Shown: piece after piece, positions 1-12,405 of the stretch | Numbering within the stretch: position 1 is the stretch's first letter | How the letters are laid out: every line of letters starts with the position of its first letter | Source of the DNA: Trichaptum fuscoviolaceum | Lineage: Eukaryota; Basidiomycota; Agaricomycetes; Hymenochaetales; Trichaptaceae | DNA: 64,000 nucleotides | Reading direction: 5' to 3' | NCBI GenBank assembly: GCA_910574455.1 | Contig: CAJSYZ010000010.1 | Location: 1,454,770-1,518,769 of the forward strand | Notes under the pieces: model-generated | Database searches by the model: none | Told to the model about the DNA's origin: nothing | What the model saw: only the letters and a program-made list of their open reading frames with translations | Position numbers and translations under genes: made by a program

Positions 1-3000
1 AATCAGCGCTCTCCTTCAAACTCACTCTCACCATCGATCATCAATCCCCAAAAGCAACCGATCAAGCATTGTCTCATCCCTGCATTTCGTCTCGCTCATT
101 CCTATAGACCTGCTTCCCATCGTATCCCTTCTCTTTCTACTAGGACCGCTGGACGACTCGCCGTTGCATCGTAACGTCAGAGTGTGTAACAACACTCGCG
201 TATGATCCATGGCGCAATCCTCGGTCTGTCCACCCATTCAGTGTATTAGCGCACTTAATTGTTCAGCCAGACTTGGAGCATTCTTTACCACATCGTACAT
301 ATGATACATTCAATCCGCGTATGCGCCGCCCCCATTTTCCTTTCTGACTTTCGAAATTTGATGTCGACTGTCGCCACGCCACTCCCTTCGATTAGGGAGG
401 GAACTCTTTCACCTTTCATCTTCGGCCTTCACAGAAAAGAACAAATGATTCAGACACGAACATATAGATTGAAATGATGGTTGTCTCTTTTTCCTCCCTG
501 ATGTTCAGTAGTGTATACTAGAATACCAATTATTTCGTTACTTCGGAATTTGAATGGAATTTCCTCTCTGTGTTCGCCAGTATGTATATGAGTGTCAATA
601 ATTATTCTAATTAGCGACTTCGATTCTAATCGCCTATCCATCAGGCATCGCTAGCAACGCCTCGGGCAATCTTATGCAAGCAGCCTCGGTATGAAAAGAA
701 GCTCATACAAGCTGTGAGACCATCAATCATCAAGTTATTAATTTTCTCATGGCGCGTTTTGAGTGTTACGACATTCGGTAAAGGAGAATATAAGAGAAAA
801 TGAAGTGCAGCAGCGTGTTCATCATTCATCTGCCCTTGCCCTGCAGCCTGCCAGTGGAGCAGGGAAAGGAGACAAACACGTAAGATAAACTTGGTTTGTT
901 GTTTACTAGTAGAGGACACCGCGGCGTCTACTACGTTTGTGATTTCTTTCTCTCATTTCGCGTTCTGATGGTAGTATGAAAGTCGCTGGCTGGTGAATTG
1001 CTGAGGGAGTTAAATGATGTGGACCATATGTCTGTAATGGAAATATGAGCTTCTGAGTGTGGGCCAAGTCTTTTGAGGTTTTGTTGCTGCTTTCTGACCG
1101 GCGAGCGGTGAACTCGGACTCCTCAATTCAGGTCCGGAGCAAGTTTTTAATTTTGAGTTGTAAGCTTGCAGGGACGACGCCACGAGAGAGACTCAGAGAA
1201 AGCAAAGAAGCAAAGTGAGTTGATTGCTTAGGCGTCGGTTGTCGAGGATTGAATGTATTGCTTGTATTGTAAGGGGAAAAAAAGACTCTTGCGTATTTGC
1301 AGGTTTTTGACGTTATTGTAAGTTGTAGCGAGCTGTTGTTCATTGACGGGGACGTGAAAGGAAGTTGGGAGTGAATTCATGTGACCCACGCGATTGGTGT
1401 ACTGGTGGTGTTGAGCAATTGAGTGATTGAGTGATAGCAATGCTGGGCGCTCAGAACCCTGCGTTGCCCCCACCCACCCCCGCCCTACCCTTCCGCCTTT
1501 CATTCTGGAGGCAAGGGAGTAAAACTTGGACTTCAGGAATCTGAGCGCATGTACTGGTGTCCAGCGGGACGACCAAGGAATTGACTTTCGGGGGGAACGC
1601 GGCGCTGTGTGAGGAGAAGGATTTGTGCGTATGGAGTGTGCGTGGTAGGCGCTTTACTTTGCATAACCGTGAAGTCTGGTTTGGTGAGGATTGATTCGGA
1701 TGGCGGAAAAGCCGAGTCCGGACCGGATGGATTTGCAGATTGAGTAGTATTTGTTCCGGAGGGACTTTGTGCGATTTTGATGGAGAAAAAAGAGTCAAAA
1801 GATGATTAGACAAAGAGCCCTTTTGTTTGGTGATGGCTGCTGTGTGTACATACCAAGTCGAAAAGTGAAAAGAGCAAGGAAGAGAAAAACGTCACCGGTG
1901 TATCAGACGAATGAAACCCGGGTTTCCGTATCCTCGGAATCGAAGCGGGTGCGACTTCCCCCCGGTTATACCGGACTCACAAAGAAGCTTCGAATGAGCC
2001 AAGCGACTCGTATCATATGGCAGTAGCATGAGCTTTGACCGTTTCTCCTCATGGTGAGAGTATGCATTCCTCGTTTCATAGCTTCTTTGCCCCGCACGTC
2101 TCAAAAGGCCGTAGATCCAATATATGCACGTTGCTAGTCGGTGGGAAAGCCTAATCTCGAATAAGGCACACGGTGATCTGAGATCGTCCGCAGAAGATTG
2201 CTCAGAAGCTGTGGTTACTGATTACTGAACTCCGGATGGGAATGATCGACTGAATAGACGTTGATTGGGAGATCGATGTCCGGATCGTCGAAAGAACGGA
2301 TTGGGAGCGTTGCCAGTGGAATGTGGGTGTAAAGCTTCGATTTATACGTATACATGGCCGCGCGTGTATAGAAGAAACGCAGAAAACTGATTGAATGGTA
2401 ATGCTGTAGTGCTAAGGCCGAGGAGAACCTGTTTAAAAGAGTCACCGGGATCAGAAAGCTAGAGGAGGGCCCAAGCACACAGCCATAAGAGTAGAACAAG
2501 TCAGCGCGCGCAGTTCCACAATGAGCAAGTAAGACAATCCTTGTGGCTGTAAGCGATTTGAAATACATATTTGAAATTTGCTGAACCCTATGTGTTTGTG
2601 TTGGTCCAAGTAGGTTCAGGAGTGCGTCGGTCCAGGAGGGCGAGAGTTTTCTTGATTCAACAAGGGTGCGATAGATATAGGAGGGTGCCTTAGAAAGCAC
2701 GATGCTTAATCATGTATTCTGTGGACCTGTGGTAATGGATCAGTTGCGCGGAAGATATGGACGGTACCGTTTGAGGTCTTAGTCAGACTTCTACAGCGGC
2801 CACATAGAGTTTGAAGAGCCGATAATGGCAAGATGTCATGCAAAGAGCAAGATACAAATAACTGTGGGTTGTCGATGAGCGTAAGAGTGCAATGACAGGT
2901 CTTGAAGCTTGTCACTTGAAGAGAGAAGTTGAATAAAATAAAAATGTGCGTGAGAAAAACGCTTAAGTTAACTTGAACGGCCGGCTGCGACTCGGACGCG

Positions 3001-3503
3001 ACGCGACGCGACATAAAAACGCTCGGCGACTTTTTCTTCACTCCTTCATGATCATGAAATCATTCGAGGTTCAAGCCAGAAAACTCGAACGGCTGCTCTC
3101 CTTCATGCACTTTCGATGCTCATCTCCACTACATTTCCTGATTCACTGCTGCTGAATGACGATCCGCGTAAGGTGCCGAATTGCTTTTTCAGCTTTCTTT
3201 CTTCTCGTCCTACAATCTATCTTACTCTCGATCCTCTCCGGAAGCTTGATGCTTGATCTCTTCTATATGCAAGTCTCACTTGCTGCTTTCTGGCGAAAAG
3301 CCAGAGGCGGGAGTGCGTTCCTTCTAATTGAATGACTGGTACACACGGTCCATAAATGGTATGATGGCAGGCGTCAATCAATGGCAGCTATTTCCCGTCG
3401 TCTAACACTGCCTCAGATGGTCCGGAGGTCGTCCTAGTCGACCTATAAGTGGGGAGCACTGCGCTCTCGCCGAATACCTCTCTTTGACTCACCCCTAATC
3501 TCT
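1..3503. other. Intergenic, no convincing gene
   Basis: Several open frames of 60-160 codons occur on both strands. The longest is 161 codons at 2215-2700 on the minus strand. None shows a recognisable motif, a consistent intron chain or similarity to other genes here. A short GACGC tandem run sits at 2995-3012. The last 100 bp before 3504 are pyrimidine-rich and probably belong to the promoter and leader of the downstream gene. Confidence 0.5.
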
Positions 3504-6365
3504 ATGCCGATCACTCGCCGACTGCTCATTGTCCTCTTGAAACGTCTATTACAGCTATGTCACCGCCTGGGAACACAGACCTCACGCGGGCTTATGCTAC
3601 TCTTGACACTCGTACGGCGCCTTTTTTCACTCTTGCAGTCCTCCAGCAGCGATTGCAGCCCCCGCCCTCTCTCTGAGGGCGGTGACGATGGATCAGCGGT
3701 CGTCTATCCGTCTTGCCAGCCCCCGGCGAGACTCCGAGGCGAGGAAAGGAGAACGACGCTTTCTCCTGGTGACTTGCCCGGTGGGATTGGGCTGGTAGCG
3801 CCGGGGATAGCAAGGATGGTCACTGTTGCGACGGGGGAATTCGTATCGGCCGAACCTACGATAAATGAGGGAGATGATGTGCTTTCCGGGATCGACGCTG
3901 TACGTCTCGTTTGAATGACTCTAATACATGCAGTGCTGATTATCGTGATGAAGACTCACGGCTTACCCCACTCAACATCTCCCGACCAGTCCAGAACACA
4001 TTCGCGCCAGCCAACGGAAACCTCTTTCACAGAAACCTTGACTTTAAACAACGGCTTTGATGAATTATCAGTGGAACAGACTGAAGGAACCCTGCGGATT
4101 GGACCGGACGGTGCTTTGGAAGTTGCTGGTCAACCAGCGGAAATTGTCAGTGCGACCGCAGATCCTGCCTCCAGCGCAGCCTCTCCGGAGTGCCCAAAAA
4201 TAGTGACCACTTCCCCCTCAAAGTTAAAACACTATGACCACGCGGATACCATGTGAGTACTATAAAACACTTTGTACAAATTTATCTGACATCTTAATCA
4301 ACTTCTTAAAAGACCAGAACTTGATTCGGACTACGACTGGCAGATCAACACACTAATGTCGCATACAGATTTCGTGTGAGACAGGATTTTCTGTGGGATT
4401 TTGGTTCTGTGCTGACGGCCGAAGGCAGTAAACTACCCCGAGAGGGGTGGCGTTCTTTCACTCATCCTGAGGGACAACCATATTATCAAAAGCACATTGC
4501 AGGTGTCTTATATACGACAGAAGCAGATGTTAGCGATGATGAGATCCACAAGAAGCTCAACGACTTCATCGTGGAGATGCGGGATAGAATCAGTAGATCC
4601 AGACTTCAGTCTGTGAACGGCATAGAGGTTGTGCTGGAGATCGAGGCGGACGAATGGGCTTACTATATTGTCGATCACGAGAAGAGGCATCTCCTTTGGC
4701 TTGAAAAGCACGATGCCAATTATCTCGTCAACACTCTTGCCGGCGGCGTACCGTCCTTCGTGTACATGAGTAAGTGATCAATTGTGGGAATCGTGCCTGT
4801 TCTTCTTGCTAACATTTGGTCAGAACATCGTCTCGACTGTGAATACTTCTTGCATTTGTTCTACTTTCCGCATGAAAGAGAACTTCCAAGTGGCTTTTTC
4901 GATAATCTGATCGGAGTGCTCGGCTGGGGTTTAACGGGTATGACTCTACCCACTTTGCTCTCATTTTTCATATATATAACTCCTTTCTCAGATACTATGA
5001 CCTCCTTGGACTCGCATACCCCATATGGACACAAGGAATTGGATCGATTCTTGAGAGTAATGCAGATTATGAAGGGTGAGTTTCAGCGCTAGCTCTGATT
5101 GTTGTTAGCATATTGGCTCAGTGAACTATGAATTTTTAGAAATGAAGGACAAGTCCGAAGAATATGCCGTTTGCGTAGGTGGTGCGTAACTTGTCGACAT
5201 TCCTTGAATCTGCATTTCATTGTTTCTCTCCAGCGAGGCTTATGTATATCATCAGTGAGTGTGGAATTTGACCACACTTCCAGTTCGCTGAAAGGGCTGT
5301 GATACAGGCACGGAGCGTTTCTACAACTTCCACGGCTTCCACGGCGCTCGACTGACGAATGAGCAGAGCGTCAGAGGGAAACAACCGAAGCGATTGACTG
5401 GCTTATCCAGACTTCTGTCCCTTCTGCTTTTCGACGTCCCGTTAAAGCGGCTGGACATGCTCGACAAGGTCTACGTGGACCGGCGGGTTCAACGTATACA
5501 GCTAAACGTAATATCTGACCACCTTGTAGACAGCTGGCAGCAGGAAGTCATAAATGTAATTGTCGTCGTTCCGATCTTTATATTGATGTCGCTCAAGAAA
5601 CTATAGGCAGCCGTGCTTCTTAATGCCAACGTCGCCTTCCTTGACCTAGACGGTGTTCTCACAAGTGGAGATTTATCGATTTTATCAATAGGAGCGGTGG
5701 CAAGCTTGGTGTCTATTATCATGACGTTGTGTGGCATCATCATAGGCCTTCTACTTACTAAAAGGGTACGAAACTACAAGAACATGGATATCGGTGCAAT
5801 GGTCAGTATTTCGGGATATCTGCCATCACGCCTTCGCTGACGGTTTGTCTATTATTCAGGCCAATACGCTTGACAGATGGCACAGTGAGGAACGAGGACT
5901 GCTCAGTTTGTCCGTCATGTACAGCCTACCATATGCTCTCTTGGTTTGGGGGTATGTATTTCTTTGAATCATAGGTAGGACAGTGCTGATTGTTGTTGCA
6001 ACAGGGCTGTGTCGTTTGTGTTCGCCATCGCGTGCCTTTCCTTCCAGGGTCGATCACCAAGTCCGCAAGTCTACGTCCTCGCGGTGACGATCGTGCTTGC
6101 TCTGGGTGTCTGTGCTTGGACCGTCTTCGAGATTGACGGCTGGAAGACACTTGCATTGAAGCTGTTCCCATTCTGCTTTGTTCCTTATCGTGAGGAGGAG
6201 GAGGAGGAACCACCAACGCCGCCCCGACCACGACTCACCGAGAAGTTTGCGAGTATCAGCAAATCGTTGACGAAAATACGCAGACTATCGACCAGCTTCC
6301 CCACGTCGTCTTCTCAGCGTCAACCACAGCGAACTGACACAGCTGAAATGCGTGATCTGGCGTAA
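3504..6365 (+). CDS. WWTM1: WW-like / four-TM membrane protein, intact
   Basis: Function unknown; member of the paralogous family that dominates the window. The gene reads intact through about 11 short introns. Examples are 3900-3953, 4376-4428 (GTGAGA donor) and the intron after the VIN codons near 5553. The order is an N-terminal amphipathic stretch (MPITRRLLIVLLKRLLQL), a variable linker ending in KLKHYDH, a GWRSFTHPEG block (about 4445-4475), EWAYYIVDHEKRHLLWL (about 4650-4705), a FYNFHGFHGARL block, and then four hydrophobic segments. The first TM pair is encoded about 5608-5770 and the second about 6003-6145, after MYSLPYALLVWG. The cytosolic tail has a run of glutamates and then basic residues. 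It is closest to WWTM6 and WWTM7 (LLNANVAFL, LLLTKRVR). The start is the first ATG giving the family-type N-terminus. Confidence 0.8.
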
Positions 6366-6533
6366 CATGCAAGGTCGGATTAATATCTCTTTATATAAAC
6401 TAGTGGCACCTTTGTTTTATCTTTACAGTACCTCTCTTGTATCGCTATTTCCAGTGTATCTTTGTCACTTCGCTTGCTTTATGTAGTATACAAATTCGTC
6501 TTCTATTTCATGGCAGATTCGAGTACAAGGACA

Positions 6534-7633
6534 TCATGATGACGGCGCTCCTGCTAATTGTTGTGCGAGTTTGTAGCCAGATGCAAAATGCGATAACCTT
6601 GCGTCGATGACAAAGCCCTAGATATGAACTTCAGTCAGGCTAGAGCATCATCTAGACAAGCACTTCATTCATACCTTTCTTTCGTACTCTGAACCACAAA
6701 ATTAAGCACAACCAGAGGCAAAACGGCTCTGAAAATAACTCACCAGCCAATTCATCGGATAACTTAGGAAGCTCAACAATCCTTTTGACGATATGCTCCC
6801 CTTCTTCGAGCTTCGGGTCACTGAGTTCCATTTTATCGGGAAACAGTACTTCGACGACCACAAACTTCATATTCGCGTTTGTCATCCCTGTTAGAATATA
6901 CTGCTTAATGCTATTCGAAAATTTCGATCAATCGAATTTACGGACCCGGATCGCAAACAAGAAGGGGAGAGGATTCAATGACCCTGTTGCCCTTGAATCC
7001 TGTCTCCTCTTCTAGCTCCCTGACTGCTGTTTGCTCGGGCGATTCCCCTTCGTCAATGAGACCTACAGAGAGACACCTTCGGTCGTAAAGTCTTCATAAA
7101 AAGAATAAACATACCAGCAGGCAGTTCTTGAAGAGCATCAGAAGGCAGCTTGGTCAAGTGCGGAGGGTCACTGACCTATGATGAACTTTCCTATTGGCGC
7201 TCGATATTGCTCAATGATCACAGTCGAGGGTGGAAAAGAATTCTTCTCTGAGCGAATGAGGGCTAGGATCGCCACCGCTGATCGACGAGAAGATTAGCTT
7301 TGGAAGAGAGACCCAGTAGGACAATGAGCACACCATCGATTCCCGATGAGCCTCGAGTCTTCCTTTCAGCGCATTCCCATTTTCGCTGGTAATGCAATGG
7401 TGGTTGGTTCTCATTACATATAGCATTTAGAACGGACTCGGGAGGACCTGTTTGCCATCTTGATCCTGCCAGTCTATCAGCTTCAAGGTCACCCACCTAG
7501 AGAAAAAAACACAATGTTAACTGATGCAGACTGCTACCAGAACTTGCGTCAATGCATGAAGAGTTTCGAATAATCACTTTGCCTCTGATGCTGAGAGCTC
7601 TCGGGTCGACAAGATCTTGGGCTCTTGAGACAT
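6534..7633 (-). CDS. Nudix hydrolase, ADP-ribose pyrophosphatase type
   Basis: Predicted to hydrolyse ADP-ribose or a related nucleoside diphosphate sugar to AMP and ribose-5-phosphate. A perfect Nudix box (GX5EX7REUXEEXGU) is read as [11 protein letters not shown] followed by [12 protein letters not shown], at about 6975-7060. Upstream are [17 protein letters not shown] and a [17 protein letters not shown] strand pair; downstream are [15 protein letters not shown] and a C-terminus [15 protein letters not shown]. All of these match the fungal ADPRase (YSA1-like) layout. The start is [13 protein letters not shown] at 7631-7633 and the stop is 6534-6536. The gene has many introns, including two micro-exons of 12 nt (7115-7126, completing ELPAG) and 14 nt (6675-6688, encoding most of EYERK). 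Convergent with WWTM1. Confidence 0.85.
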
Positions 7634-8680
7634 TTTCCGATTGTAAATATGTTTGATTGAGATCCTTGTATTTCGTAGGGAGTGGCTATTTGCTTGGTAG
7701 AAGGGCGTTGGGAAGAGTCGAAGTGACCCAGCCAGCCTATGGGTCATGGTCAAGTTGCGTCATGACTTTCGCTCAACTTGAACAGTCCTGTTAGAATGCA
7801 ATTTAGGAAGTTATTGCGCACGATTTTGGTTTGGGCTCAGGTTCGAACTTCGCTGCCAGTGCCGCTACGTTCGCTATGTCCTTCATCATCAGCTCTACCA
7901 TACCCCCTACCTGTGGACCACTTTCTGGCTTTTTTGATGCGAATAAGTCTCCCAGGAAAATATTATTCTGGTGTCAAGGGCAAAGATGGTCCCATAAACT
8001 CCGGTCACAAGGCCATTCAGACAATACACTATACCGTGTCATTCGCCATCCAGTCCATCCACCGCTACCCTACAGATTCTTTGATATTTCGGAAGGAGGG
8101 GGGAGAGGGTGGGGGGGGGGCGAATACTAGCTGTAGGACCTGAAATCGAACGAAGTTAAGTGCATGAGTGACTCGACTTCATTGGCCTTCTGCTGCTAGT
8201 ATGTCACTCAGCAAGCACTGTACTGTTACTTGAAGGTACCTATCCCTCATGTTCTTTCATTCAATTTCTGACGTGTTGGCAACTAGATTCTCCGCTCTCG
8301 CTTCTCTGGTATCTCCCCAGTGATCTCCTTCGTGGAAGTAGGAAACAAGTCAATGGATTTTGGCCGCGTTCAAGGAGGAAGAAGTGGGGTTGGAAACCGA
8401 ATTTCAGTACGAAGGGAAAACGCGTCGATCACTACTTCAAGTCGTTCGTGTACAGTGTTTCAGAGACTTGTTTTCACCGCTAGTTCCAGACACATATCCG
8501 CTTGCCATTTTCACCGTTTCCGCTTTTCAGGTCTGTTATTCCTCATCGTTAGTGATACACAAGAATACAATTATACAGACTACTCTTTAAGTAAGTAATG
8601 TCTTTGCTCGTTCACTTAGCGTAACCAATTCTCCTGCGCTCCATAGCTGCTGTAGATCATACCCTCCCTGTCGAACGTTT
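7634..8680. other. Intergenic, one weak small-gene candidate
   Basis: Apart from the small candidate at 7803-8058, a plus-strand open stretch at about 8345-8590 (reading FKEEEVGLETEFQYEGKTRR) has a protein-like composition. It has no recognised homologue and no clear start. A G-rich run of about 30 bases lies at 8095-8120. Confidence 0.35.
7803..8058 (-). CDS. Possible small two-exon protein, unrecognised
   Basis: On the minus strand an ATG at 8056-8058 gives MDWMANDT. A plausible GT..AG intron (donor GTATAG, acceptor CCAG at about 7968) then joins to a frame reading NNIFLGDLFASKKPESGPQ and GGMVELMMKDIANVAALAAK, ending SCAITS at 7803. The product would be about 62 residues with a helical, alanine-rich C-terminus. 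It has no recognised family. It could instead be the last exon of a decayed gene or chance. Confidence 0.22.
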
Positions 8681-10051
8681 TCAGCACTCTTCCGCAACAG
8701 AATTCACTGGATTGAAGCGCTTACCAGTTTTCCCATCATGAGCACTTCCTAGGCCCGCACCTGTCCCTGAACCCACCCCAACGTTGTTCTTCTGTGCCGA
8801 CCGCTCGCGCAAAGTCGTCGCCTCCTGGTCGAGCTCTCGTGAGTGCGAAACGTTACGCTGCGCCTCGCCTTTAGCCTCCTTCTCGAGCCCTTTAGCCCGC
8901 ATCTTGTCGTTGCTCAGCAACATACCGGCACCCTGCTCAAGTTTCCCGATGATAATGTCGGCCGTTCCGGAGCCAGTTGACTGACTGGTACGGCCAGCGC
9001 CACTAGCATTGGGTCCGAGTCCGGATCCATTACCGTATCCCGAGCCGACTCCGGCCGCGTTTATTCCGGGCGCTTGTCCGGTGGCGTAGTTGGAGCCCGT
9101 GTCATGAGCACCTCCTGTTGCGCCTGTCCCGTTACCGCTCTGCAAGCCCGTACTCTTCCCGGTACCCGTGCCCAGACCCGCACCGTGTCCGCCGAGAACA
9201 TGTTCGCTGGGGGTGCCGAGCGTACCAGCTCCAGGCTGCGCACCGGCGGTGCCGAGTGCCGAGTGCTGGTTCGGATGCATCGCGTCATGGCCGTCATACG
9301 TCCCGGAAAGACCAGTGTTCGCGCCACGGCCAGTATTTGCGCCAAAACCAGTGTTTGCACCAAGGCCGGTGTTTGCGCCAGTGCCAGTGCCAGTCTGATT
9401 TCCAGCGAAGTCGCGCTCATGTTGTCGTTGCTCGTCGTTGTGGAAGAGCCCACCTTCGCCGTTCTCGTGGTGCACCAAACCGGCTGCTGCGCCCGTTGCA
9501 ACACCTGCTTCAGCTACGTGTCGGCCGGTATGACTTCCAGTGTTGTTGCCAGTGTCTCTTGTGTTATCATTGCCACGCGTTCCACTATGATCATGTTCCT
9601 TGCCCCCCAAGAATGGATTGGTGTTCTCGCCTCCGTTGTCGCGAGTACCAACCGTACGACCCGTTCCGAGTCCTGCCCAGGCACCTTGTTGATCCATAGC
9701 ATCGTAGCCCTGGCCGCCATTCTTCTGCGATTGATCGTTAATCGTACGTCCGCCTTGCTGCCCGACGCCAAGGCCTCCCTGAGCACCGGTTCCAGTGCCG
9801 TAACTCTGTTGCGAGGGTACTACGGCTCCTGGAGCATTGAACGCGTCCTGGCCTTGACCTTGCGTAATGCCGCCCTGTCTAGCATCGCGCGTGCCCATAT
9901 CTTGTGTGCCAAAGTTTGTGTCTGGTTGACCGGCATTATGCTGATCCGAGTTGGGGGTTAACTAGCGGAGTAAAGTGGGAATGAGTTGCGTTTCTCCGTG
10001 TCCCTTTGATATAGGTGGGAAGGAGCTTACCTTTTGCTTGATCTGCTGCAT
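8681..10051 (-). CDS. Class A CsbD-like glycine-rich protein 1
   Basis: Likely a hydrophilic, disordered stress protein. The first exon is only 21 nt (10031-10051, MQQIKQK), followed by an intron and one long exon (8681-9961), giving about 433 residues. Most of the protein is Gly/Thr/Asn/Gln-rich, with GANTG-type repeats encoded by an 18-bp minisatellite at 9313-9384. Near the C-terminus a CsbD-like helix pair reads IIIGKLEQGAGMLLSNDK then MRAKGLEKEAKGEAQRN, then a coiled segment ELDQEATTLRERSAQKN. CsbD family proteins are sigmaB-type stress proteins in bacteria; the basidiomycete role is uncertain. The gene shares exon layout and promoter motifs with the copy at 19308-20844. Confidence 0.7.
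9313..9384. repeat. 18-bp coding minisatellite, 4 units
   Basis: Four consecutive, slightly diverged 18-bp units (about CAGTGTTTGCGCCAAGGC on the plus strand) encode the GANTGL/F/R repeats of the CsbD-like protein on the minus strand. Units start at 9313, 9331, 9349 and 9367. Confidence 0.85.
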
Positions 10052-11697
10052 TGTTTCGAGATGTGATTTGAGTATTGAAATAAGTTGAGTTGTTAAGATC
10101 CTTCTAACTGAACACGTTCTTATATACTTTTTGTAGGAAATTACCCTTCCCTAAAAATCAATTATCCCGATGTCATGCATGACGAGTTCCAGAGCTTGTC
10201 TTATTAGCCTGGAGCCAGTCAGGCTCCCGAGTCTACTCATTAGGATTGAAGGTGTGCCTATTCGTGTCTCTTTGGGGTAGACCCCGGCGCGGCTCGAACA
10301 TCGCATACACTTTAGGCTCGTCATTTCCGTACCACTTTAAACAACTCGTCATCGGGGCTATTGCACTTTCCGGAGGTGACTTTCTAGGTCGATATTAATG
10401 TGTCGTCAGTATTCGTCACGACTTTCCTTTTCCCGGGCCGGGAGATACTTCTGATATGATGTATTGCACAGAAGGAATCTGCTTGGACAAGTGGAACTAA
10501 TTCAAAAGTTTCGGGCCAACATGAATTCCTTCTGTTTGTTCGCTTTTCAAGAAGAATTTCCTGGTCAATCTGGTGAATAACTTAGAGTCACGATCCTTTG
10601 TTGTGAATAAGCATACATTATGGTTAATTTAATGTGAAGTTTTCGTCTTTTCAACCTGTTTCGCTTTCTCCGAGTTTCCGAGCTCTAACCTCCGAAATCT
10701 CATCTCTTCATATCCGTCATTCCGTATTAGGCAACTTCAAAATGGCCCGGGGCTGTTGCCAATTTTTCGCTGGTATCGTTAACTTCTTAATTCGCGCTTT
10801 TCACACCGAACTTGACTTCCTATTCCCGTTGTCTCGCCCGACTGAATGGGATACCACGAGTATGATGTGGATGGTGTCAATTGTGCATTGCTCTGATCAG
10901 TGTCTATCAAGCGGCTGCATTGCATTTCGAGCGCCAGCCTTCATGATACTTATGTGGATTTGTCGGTGTTCTAGAGTTTTAAGATGATTTGGTGATATGC
11001 AGGTACGCTGTATAGGACAGGTAAGCTAACTTTTTGACCATGCCTACAACCCACAGTGACCTATGTCACTAGACTCGCCTCGGGCTTTTCCTGGCATACT
11101 TGTACGAGCGTTGCCTCTCACTGAGTCCACAAAACGTTGTAATCAAATGTTTAGGGAGAAACTTTCGATCAGTGGTCATCGATTGAACCAGAGTCTAGGC
11201 AGGGTTGAGCGCTTTGGAGCCCCTCGTGGTACTACGGCTTCTATCGACACAGGAGGACTAAAGCGCTAGATGCAATCTGCGGAATGGAACGCAGCTGTCT
11301 TTACGGACATGACATGTAGCATCGAAGGTACGCACATCCGACCTCTCGAAACAATATCTTTTACTAACAAGAGAACTCGTAGATGTACAATTCGCAAGAA
11401 TTTGTTGCAATCCCTGCCACTGTGCTTGCCTCCGGTTGTCTCCGGTTGTCTGAGTACCCTTGAGCTTCGATTTCTCCGATGGTCCGTAGGTAAGAGATCT
11501 TCCGACTGCAAAGCTACTCCATCGTTGACGCCCATTAATCGAAACCTGTAAGGCCCAGCTCTTCATGTACTACACGTGCCGTCCGATAAGCCATGCGGTT
11601 AAGCGTCTTGATAAGTCAAAATACAGAGAGTATGGGCCCTCCCACATCAACCCATACCACTTTGCCCTTCGCCCACATCGTTTCCACTCTCTGCACC
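10052..11697. other. Intergenic between CsbD-like 1 and WWTM2
   Basis: This holds the promoter of the CsbD-like gene (motifs at 10172 and 10259) and the upstream region of WWTM2. A 117-codon plus-strand frame at 10634-10987 and frames around 11258-11566 show no motif and no coherent splicing. A small tandem duplication (CTCCGGTTGT twice) lies near 11430-11450. Confidence 0.4.
10172..10183. promoter_or_regulatory. Palindrome GTCATGCATGAC upstream of CsbD-like 1
   Basis: Perfect 12-bp palindrome about 120 bp upstream of the ATG at 10051. The same palindrome, extended as TGTCATGCATGACGA, lies about 113 bp upstream of the paralogue that starts at 20844. A second shared motif, TATTCGTGTCTC, is at 10259-10270. 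Role as a transcription factor site is inferred. Confidence 0.5.
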
Positions 11698-12405
11698 ATG
11701 GCCTCATCTCGAATTGTTCAGATTCTCTTACGAGCTTTACTTGAGCTTTTGAAGAAAGCTGTCTCTAAGGCGGCGGTACCCGTTCGCATACTTTGGACGG
11801 TTCTCCGTATACTGGTACCAGTCAGCCGGAGAAGGCGTGACCATATAGACTCAGACAGCACTCGATGTGCAACAACACATGCAACACTCCCTCCGTTGTT
11901 GGACTCTACAGAAACTCCGGTCCCAAGTGCACTTAATTCTTCTTCCCCAAATGTCAATGGCGCAGGTCCAAGTTCCGACAGAACCCTCACCGCAGATATT
12001 CAATTCAGCTCATCAGGACGTATTGGAGAGCCTGATTCAGAAGGTGAAAACAGAAACTATTTACAGCCAACAATTCCAAGTCCAATCGAGATGGCAGCAG
12101 TGGAATGGGAGATGAATCTGTGGCCTACTTCGCCTTCAAATTTGCGACGTTATAACAGGATAGTTAGAGTGTACGTGTCTTCTCATCACTTGCTCAGACT
12201 GTTGAATCTCACCATTGTAAAGACCAAAGAGATCTTCGCAATGGACGGTGGCATCCTGTACATTGCAGCCTACATTTTAGTGGGTAATTTTCAAATCACA
12301 TCATGTCTAAAATTCATTCATGTGCCCAACAAATGTGTAGCCAGCATTCCAGACCACCTATAGGTTGGCTAACCTGTGTTCATCCAGAAGGAGCACTGTA
12401 TTATA

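Noticed and set aside
2215..2700. 161-codon minus-strand frame
   Set aside because: Composition and lack of any recognisable domain or splice chain suggest chance.
2995..3012. GACGC tandem, also as its complement at 26606-26618
   Set aside because: Only 13-18 bp shared with no extended similarity; too short to call a dispersed repeat.
3915..4256. Separate small gene in frame after WWTM1 exon 1
   Set aside because: A 54-nt intron (3900-3953) removes the intervening stop and joins it to WWTM1, matching the extra intron in WWTM4.
9074..9961. Long plus-strand open frame of 295 codons
   Set aside because: It is antisense to the glycine-rich class A CsbD-like exon; GC-rich repetitive codons leave several frames open. 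No motif or start context supports it.
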